Of a stretch of 9,572 nt of DNA, positions 5,347-9,572 are shown one piece after another. Numbering within the stretch: the first letter of the stretch is position 1; every line of letters starts with the position of its first letter. Made by a program: the position numbers and the translations under genes. Source of the stretch: an uncultured bacterium (GTDB taxonomy: Bacteria; Pseudomonadota; Alphaproteobacteria; SP197); the NCBI GenBank assembly GCA_938014945.1, contig CALLQH010000159.1, forward strand, positions 1 to 9,572, given 5' to 3'. Under the pieces are notes generated by a model, which did no database searches, was not told the DNA's origin, and saw only the letters and a list, made by a program, of their open reading frames with translations.

Positions 5347-6231
5347 ATGGCGATTGAAACAGTCGGCACCGACGCAACCCGAGACGACATGCAGGCAATC
5401 CTTGCCCGCGACGGTTGCCTGATCGTCCGCGACGCCATGGACACTGCCGTCATCGACGGCCTGCTTGAGGAATTGGCGCCCTATCTGGGGCGCAAGAAGT
5501 GCGGCAACGGCGAGTTTCTGGGCTACCACACCAAGCGCCTGCACTCGCTGTTCAACAAGGCGCCCTCGGCCGGCCAGTTCGTCACCCATGAAAAGGTTCT
5601 GGAGGTCATGGACCTGACCCTGGGGCCGTGGTGCGACACGTTCCAGCTCGGCTCCAACTCGATCACCGCCATCGGCCCGAACGAGACGCCCCAGCCGCTG
5701 CACCGCGACGACCTGCTCTATCCCTGTGCCCACCCCAGCGAGCGCAACATGTCGTGCACGGCATTCTGGGCGCTCACCGACTTCACGGAAGAGAACGGCG
5801 CCACCCGCATCATCCCCGGCAGCCACCTCTGGGACGACGAGCGCGTGCCGCGCGACGACGAGACTGTCGGGGCGGTGATGAAGAAGGGTTCGTTCTGCGT
5901 GTTCCTGGGCGCGACCTATCACGGCGGCGGGCGCAACACGACGCAGGACGAGTGGCGCATCGCCATGTTCGCCGGTTATGCCCTTGGCTGGCTGCGTCAG
6001 GAGCAGAACTGGTACCTCTCGCTCACTGCCGACGAGGTGCGCGCGATGCCCGAACAGCTCGCCCGCCTGCTGGGCTTCAACCTGCACCGGCCGTTCCTGG
6101 GCTGGGTGCAGGACTTCCAGGATCCGCTGGAGATCATTCGCGGCTACGAGGAGCTTTCCTCCGGCGGCAACGATCTTTATGCCGAGGGTGCTGACCGGCC
6201 GATCCAGGGCAGCCGCGTGCGGGCCGCCTGA
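5347..6231 (+). CDS. Phytanoyl-CoA dioxygenase (PhyH) family oxygenase 1
   Basis: The 294-residue product is a non-haem Fe(II)/2-oxoglutarate-dependent oxygenase with a double-stranded beta-helix. It would couple oxidative decarboxylation of 2-oxoglutarate to hydroxylation or another oxidation of an unknown substrate. The iron ligands are His119 and Asp121 (PQPLHRDDLLYP) and His192 (GATYHGGGRNTT), and Arg204 (DEWR) should bind the 2-oxoglutarate carboxylate. The block after it (AMFAGYALGWLRQEQNWYLS) is typical of one bacterial/fungal PhyH subgroup that includes natural-product and small-molecule hydroxylases. ATG at 5347 is chosen because GGGA (5334-5337) lies nine bases upstream and the family alignment starts there; the frame stays open farther left into the divergent promoter region. 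It is followed after 56 bases by a glycosyltransferase gene, probably in the same transcript. The substrate cannot be read from sequence. Confidence 0.87.
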   Translation: MAIETVGTDATRDDMQAILARDGCLIVRDAMDTAVIDGLLEELAPYLGRKKCGNGEFLGYHTKRLHSLFNKAPSAGQFVTHEKVLEVMDLTLGPWCDTFQLGSNSITAIGPNETPQPLHRDDLLYPCAHPSERNMSCTAFWALTDFTEENGATRIIPGSHLWDDERVPRDDETVGAVMKKGSFCVFLGATYHGGGRNTTQDEWRIAMFAGYALGWLRQEQNWYLSLTADEVRAMPEQLARLLGFNLHRPFLGWVQDFQDPLEIIRGYEELSSGGNDLYAEGADRPIQGSRVRAA

Positions 6232-6287
6232 TCCGCGTTCTGATTGCGGCAGCCGTCTGACGGGTGCCCGGCGAGGGGCCTGCCGTC

Positions 6288-7331
6288 ATGCGTATCCTGC
6301 TGGTCAATCACGAGTACTCGATGAGCGGGGCCGGGCTGATGCTGCTCGACCTTGCCGTCTGTCTGCAGGCGGCCGGTCACCGGATCAGCGTCGCCGCGAT
6401 GAATCCGCAGGATGGTCCGCTCAAGCAGGCCTATGCGGACATCGCGGTTCCCGAGGTCTATCCCATAGAGGTCGCCGATTTCGATCTTGTGATCGCCAAC
6501 ACGCTGCCGGCGGCCCCGGCCGTGATCGCGCTGGCGCCGAAGGTGCGCACGATCTGGTGGATTCACGAATCCGAGGTGGGTCTGAATCTCCTGCAAAGCT
6601 CGCCGGACTGGCTCGAGGCCTTCGACCTTGCCCACCGCATCGTCTTTCCCAGCCAGCGGATGCGTGACCACGCCTTCCGCAGCTATCACTACCGGCGGCT
6701 GGCCCAGAATGTCGTCGTCATCCCCAATGGTGTGCGCATGGACGGCCCGGTGGCGCCGGTGGAGGAAAAGGCGCGGCCCTGGCGGATCGCCTGCGTGGGC
6801 ACCGTTCATGCGGTCAAGCGGCAGGGCGATCTTGTCGAGGCGCTGCACCTTTTAGGGCGCGACGACATCGAGCTGGTCATGGTGGGTCTGCATGTGGTGC
6901 TGGTCGAACCAGCCGATGCGATCGCGGCAGCCGCGCCGGACCGCTACCGCCTGATCGGCCAGCGCCCCCACGAGGAGACCATGGGCTGGATCGCATCAAG
7001 CGACATCATGGTGCAGCCCAGCCAGGGCGAAAGCCACGCCCTGGCGCTTGCCGAGGCGGCGCGTTTCGCCAAGCCGCTGATCCTTTCGGACCTTCCCGTC
7101 TTCATGGAGCAGGGCTGGCGGCACGGCCATAACTGCCTCATGCAGCCTGTCGGCAATGTCGCGATGCTGGCCGCCAACATCGCCTTCCTGCTCGATCATG
7201 AAGACGAACGCCAGCGGCTCGCCAAGGCGTCGAAGCGCATGCGCAACGGCTATCGTCACGATGCCTTCGTGCACCGTTTCCTGGAACTGATCGACGGTCT
7301 GCATCCCGGAGGCAACCAGCCGGTCAGTTGA
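6288..7331 (+). CDS. GT4-like glycosyltransferase
   Basis: The 347-residue product looks like a GT-B fold, family 4-type retaining glycosyltransferase. The N-terminal acceptor half opens with MRILLVNHEYSMSGAGLMLL (1-20), a strand and glycine-rich loop. VVVIPNGVRMDG (about 143-154) marks the domain crossover, and the donor half starts near residue 164 (WRIACVGTVHAVKRQGDLVEAL). Glu248 and Glu256 form the EX7E motif (ESHALALAE) that contacts the nucleotide-sugar donor and reaction centre. There is no signal peptide or membrane span, so it acts in the cytosol or at the inner membrane surface. Start at 6288 follows GAGGGG (6273-6278) by nine bases; GTG at 6264 is less likely. Its place after an oxygenase gene suggests glycosylation of a hydroxylated molecule, but a cell-surface polysaccharide role is equally open. 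The 3' end overlaps the convergent gene by 8 bases. Confidence 0.85.
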   Translation: MRILLVNHEYSMSGAGLMLLDLAVCLQAAGHRISVAAMNPQDGPLKQAYADIAVPEVYPIEVADFDLVIANTLPAAPAVIALAPKVRTIWWIHESEVGLNLLQSSPDWLEAFDLAHRIVFPSQRMRDHAFRSYHYRRLAQNVVVIPNGVRMDGPVAPVEEKARPWRIACVGTVHAVKRQGDLVEALHLLGRDDIELVMVGLHVVLVEPADAIAAAAPDRYRLIGQRPHEETMGWIASSDIMVQPSQGESHALALAEAARFAKPLILSDLPVFMEQGWRHGHNCLMQPVGNVAMLAANIAFLLDHEDERQRLAKASKRMRNGYRHDAFVHRFLELIDGLHPGGNQPVS

Positions 7332-8193
7332 GGTCGGCGACGCCTTCGCGGTGGAAGATGCTGTAGCCCTCGTCGCGGGGGTCGTCGATATCGCACAGGG
7401 GCGTGCTGCCGAAGACGCCGTTCCATGCGCCCTGACGCAGGGAATCGTCGGGCATGATCGTCATGGGCTTCACCGCATGGTGGTCCTGGTTGTCGAAGAC
7501 CGGGGCGTTGGAGACGCCGTTGTAGGAGAACTCCAGCAGCATACGGTCGTCCCGGCTGGTGTTCTCGAAGGAGGCGTGCACCACGTTGCCGTGGAAAAAC
7601 AGGCCGTCGCCTGGCGCCATGGTCAGGGGGACATCCTCGAAGCGGTCGAGGATGGCGGCCAGACGGCGTGGCTGGATGGCGGCATAGGCGTCGGCATCGC
7701 GCACCCGGTCGAGACGGCCCATGCGGTGGGAGCCGCGCAGCATGTGCAGGCAGCCGTTCTCCAGGGTGGCGGGCGTCAGGGCGACGATCACGGTCAGCAT
7801 GTCGGGCATCAGGCAGCCGTCCTGATACCAGCCGCTGAAGTCCTGGTGCCAGACGACCCGGCCGCTGTTGCCCGCCGGTTTCTTCACCAGCTTGGAATGC
7901 CAGTGATAAACGGGCTCTCCGATGAGCGCTGCCGCACCCTCGACACAGCGGGCAAGGCGCGTGGCGACGCCCAGCCAGTCGTCGCCATGGCGCGTCCAGC
8001 CCAGGTAATCGTGGCGGGTCTTCTCGCTGCCGTCGTGGACGGTCGCCAGCCGCCCGCCGACGCTGGGGTCATGGCGCAGCGCCTCCTGCATCGGGGCGAT
8101 TTCCTCGGCATCGAAGAAACCGGGAACGAGCAGATAACCATCGCGGTGATAGGCGACGATCTGGTCGGGTGTAAGGGGCCGTTGCGACATCAT
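7324..8193 (-). CDS. Phytanoyl-CoA dioxygenase (PhyH) family oxygenase 2
   Basis: The 289-residue product is a second Fe(II)/2-oxoglutarate oxygenase, close to the classic PhyH pattern. The N-terminal DQIVAYHRDGYLLVPGFFDAEEI (10-32) is the standard family opening. Iron ligands are His116 and Asp118 (VVWHQDFSGW) and His206 (GNVVHASFENTS), with Arg217 (DDRMLLEF) as the 2-oxoglutarate anchor. LTPATLENGCLHMLRGSH (139-156) is also typical. The ATG at 8193 is preferred: GAAGG (8202-8206) lies eight bases upstream, and a second ATG follows immediately. That ribosome site overlaps the stop codon of the acyl-CoA ligase gene, so translation is probably coupled and a CoA thioester or the acid released from it is a reasonable, unproven, substrate. 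It differs clearly in sequence from oxygenase 1, so the two are not recent duplicates. I see no ectoine genes that would suggest EctD. Confidence 0.88.
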   Translation of the reverse strand: MMSQRPLTPDQIVAYHRDGYLLVPGFFDAEEIAPMQEALRHDPSVGGRLATVHDGSEKTRHDYLGWTRHGDDWLGVATRLARCVEGAAALIGEPVYHWHSKLVKKPAGNSGRVVWHQDFSGWYQDGCLMPDMLTVIVALTPATLENGCLHMLRGSHRMGRLDRVRDADAYAAIQPRRLAAILDRFEDVPLTMAPGDGLFFHGNVVHASFENTSRDDRMLLEFSYNGVSNAPVFDNQDHHAVKPMTIMPDDSLRQGAWNGVFGSTPLCDIDDPRDEGYSIFHREGVADLN

Positions 8194-8204
8194 GACCAAT
8201 ACCT

Positions 8205-9572
8205 TCAGCGCTTGAGTTTCACTCCCGCTTCCTCGCGGTCCCAGGTCGTGGCGGTGGTTCCCGCCGCGCGCAGTTCGTACTTCTGGATCTTGCCGGTTGG
8301 CGTCTTGGGCAGGGCAGGCACCAGATCGATGTAACGGGGCACCATGAAATAGGCCATGCGCGGCTCCAGGAAGCGGATCATCGCTTCGGGCTCCAGGCTG
8401 CGGCCGGGCTTGACCACGATGCTGGCCATCACCTCGTCCTCGGTGTGTTCGCTGGCCACGGGAAAGACCGCGCACTCGACGACATCGGGATGGCTGTTGA
8501 TCTCGTTCTCGACCTCGACCGAGGAGATGTTCTCTCCGCGCCGGCGGATGGAATCCTTCACGCGGTCTGCGAAATAGAAATAGCCCTCGCTGCTGCGCCA
8601 CATGGCATCGCCCGAGTGCAGCCACAGGTTCGACCAGGCCTTCTGCGTCCATTCGGGGTGACGCCAGTAGCCGGCCATCAGCAGCCAGGGCTCCTTGGCG
8701 CGGATGACAAACTCGCCGACCGTGCCGTCGGGCACTTGCTCGTCGTTCTCGTCGACGATGCGGCCTTCGAAACGCTCCTCGTCCAGCCTGCCGCAGGTCT
8801 TCCAGTCGGGATTGTCGAATCCCAGGCGCATCGGCGCGCTGACCTCGGTGGAGCCGTAGGTGGTGGTGATGCGCATGCCGAAGCGTCGGCCGAAGTCATA
8901 GACGTCTGGAAACATGGGCACGACCAGAGCGCGGTCGATGGGCGTCGTGGCGTCGTCGGGCTGTTCGGGCTGGCGCGCCAGGAAGTTCGCCATGGCGCCC
9001 AAGAAGAAGGTCACCGTGGCGTTGAAGCGACGGGCATCCTGCCAGAACCGTTCGACGCTGAAGCGTTCGGTGATGACCGCGGCCGCGCCGCCGATCATCG
9101 CGGCATAGACCATCGCCCACTGGCCGGCGATGTGGAACAGGGGTAGGGGCGCGTAATAGACGTCCCCCGGTTTCAGCTCCATCAGGTCGACGCCGCTGTG
9201 GGCATAGGTATAGGCGTGGGCCTGGGTCACCATGACGCCCTTGGAAGCGCCCGTGGTGCCCGAGGTGTACATGATCGCCTTGATCGCATGATAGGGCGGC
9301 AGGTCCGCGCGCGGTGTGTCCGGGGCGTCCGTCAGGGCGGAAAAGGGCAGGCGGATTAGGTGCGCCAGCGCCTCCGGCAGAGAGGCTGCGTTATCGCCGC
9401 GGTCGAACACGATCAGCCGTTCGAGATGTTCCAGCCGGTCCGCGACATCGGCGATGCGCTCCAGGAACTGCGCATCGACGATCATGGTGCGTGCGGCGGA
9501 ATCGTTGATGACATGCACCAGCAGATTGCCGCGGTAGGCGGTGTTCACCGGCACCTGGATGGCGCCGAGCTT
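8205..9572 (-). CDS. CaiC-like acyl-CoA ligase (AMP-forming), N-terminus outside window
   Basis: This is a class I adenylate-forming enzyme that would activate a carboxylic acid to acyl-AMP and then to its CoA thioester. About 455 residues are visible; the frame stays open through the right edge (KLGAIQVPVNTAYRG), so roughly 70-100 N-terminal residues are missing. Counting from the Val codon at 9554: P-loop YTSGTTGASKG (96-106), PLFHIAGQW (138-146), A5 motif TTYGSTEV (231-238), A7-like WLHSGD (311-316, Ser where Thr is usual), hinge region FADRVKDSIRRRGENIS (328-344) and A10 Lys422 in PKTPTGK (416-422). The VNTAYRGNLLVHVINDS stretch resembles crotonobetaine/carnitine-CoA ligase relatives, a group with many different acids as substrates. 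The gene precedes the PhyH oxygenase 2 gene with 11 bases between them. The specific acid is unknown. Confidence 0.9.
   Translation of the reverse strand, partial: KLGAIQVPVNTAYRGNLLVHVINDSAARTMIVDAQFLERIADVADRLEHLERLIVFDRGDNAASLPEALAHLIRLPFSALTDAPDTPRADLPPYHAIKAIMYTSGTTGASKGVMVTQAHAYTYAHSGVDLMELKPGDVYYAPLPLFHIAGQWAMVYAAMIGGAAAVITERFSVERFWQDARRFNATVTFFLGAMANFLARQPEQPDDATTPIDRALVVPMFPDVYDFGRRFGMRITTTYGSTEVSAPMRLGFDNPDWKTCGRLDEERFEGRIVDENDEQVPDGTVGEFVIRAKEPWLLMAGYWRHPEWTQKAWSNLWLHSGDAMWRSSEGYFYFADRVKDSIRRRGENISSVEVENEINSHPDVVECAVFPVASEHTEDEVMASIVVKPGRSLEPEAMIRFLEPRMAYFMVPRYIDLVPALPKTPTGKIQKYELRAAGTTATTWDREEAGVKLKR

Noticed and set aside
6249..6267. Small hairpin (GCAGCCGT / ACGGGTGC) between oxygenase 1 and the glycosyltransferase
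   Set aside because: One mismatch, a three-base loop and no U-tract; too weak to call a terminator.
7324..8193. Oxygenase 2 as ectoine hydroxylase (EctD)
   Set aside because: It has general PhyH motifs only, no ectoine biosynthesis genes are near, and the coupled gene is an acyl-CoA ligase.
7351..9146. Plus-strand open frames (7351-8334 and 8445-9146) opposite oxygenase 2 and the ligase
   Set aside because: Both are antisense to genes with intact catalytic motifs and show no recognisable family feature.

Overview
This is a GC-rich stretch of bacterial chromosome carrying eight protein-coding genes, one of them cut by the right edge, with short gaps (none over about 200 bases). Codon usage, the strong third-position GC bias and the protein types (Tat-exported PotD-like binding protein, glutaryl-CoA dehydrogenase, CaiC-like ligase, PhyH oxygenases, MerR/cyclase fusion) suggest an alphaproteobacterium, perhaps a Rhodospirillales-like environmental heterotroph. 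That placement is inference. I see no rRNA, tRNA, CRISPR array, transposase or phage gene.

Left block (1-2190, + strand). A promoter region packed with copies of a TTGGAC-A-GTCCAA dyad precedes a regulator that joins a MerR-type DNA-binding domain, a PAS-like middle region and an intact class III nucleotide cyclase domain. One dyad lies exactly in the middle of a 19-base spacer between a good -35 (CTGACA) and a good -10 (CATAAT), the arrangement MerR-family proteins act on, so the gene probably regulates itself. A small VOC-fold gene follows with a stop/start overlap. A perfect 14-bp hairpin ends this block and the convergent gcdH.

Middle block (2199-5192, - strand). Reading leftward: a Tat-exported solute-binding protein of the PotD family without visible transporter partners, a GC-rich terminator-like hairpin, a second VOC protein, and a convincing glutaryl-CoA dehydrogenase (gcdH), which decarboxylates glutaryl-CoA to crotonyl-CoA in lysine, tryptophan and glutarate breakdown. 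The binding protein seems to lack the acidic residues that PotD uses to hold polyamines.

Right block (5193-9572). A 154-base divergent promoter region separates the binding-protein gene from a + strand pair: a PhyH-family Fe(II)/2-oxoglutarate oxygenase and a GT4-like glycosyltransferase. Facing them on the - strand are a CaiC-like acyl-CoA ligase (N-terminus outside the window) and a second PhyH-family oxygenase, whose ribosome site overlaps the ligase stop codon. The two converging units overlap by 8 bases at their 3' ends.

Taken together the window looks like an accessory catabolic or small-molecule-modification region: uptake (binding protein), CoA activation (ligase), oxygenation (two PhyH enzymes), glycosyl transfer and acyl-CoA oxidation (GcdH). 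The sequence does not show that these form one pathway. The item most deserving a second look is the MerR-cyclase regulator with its operator-rich promoter.
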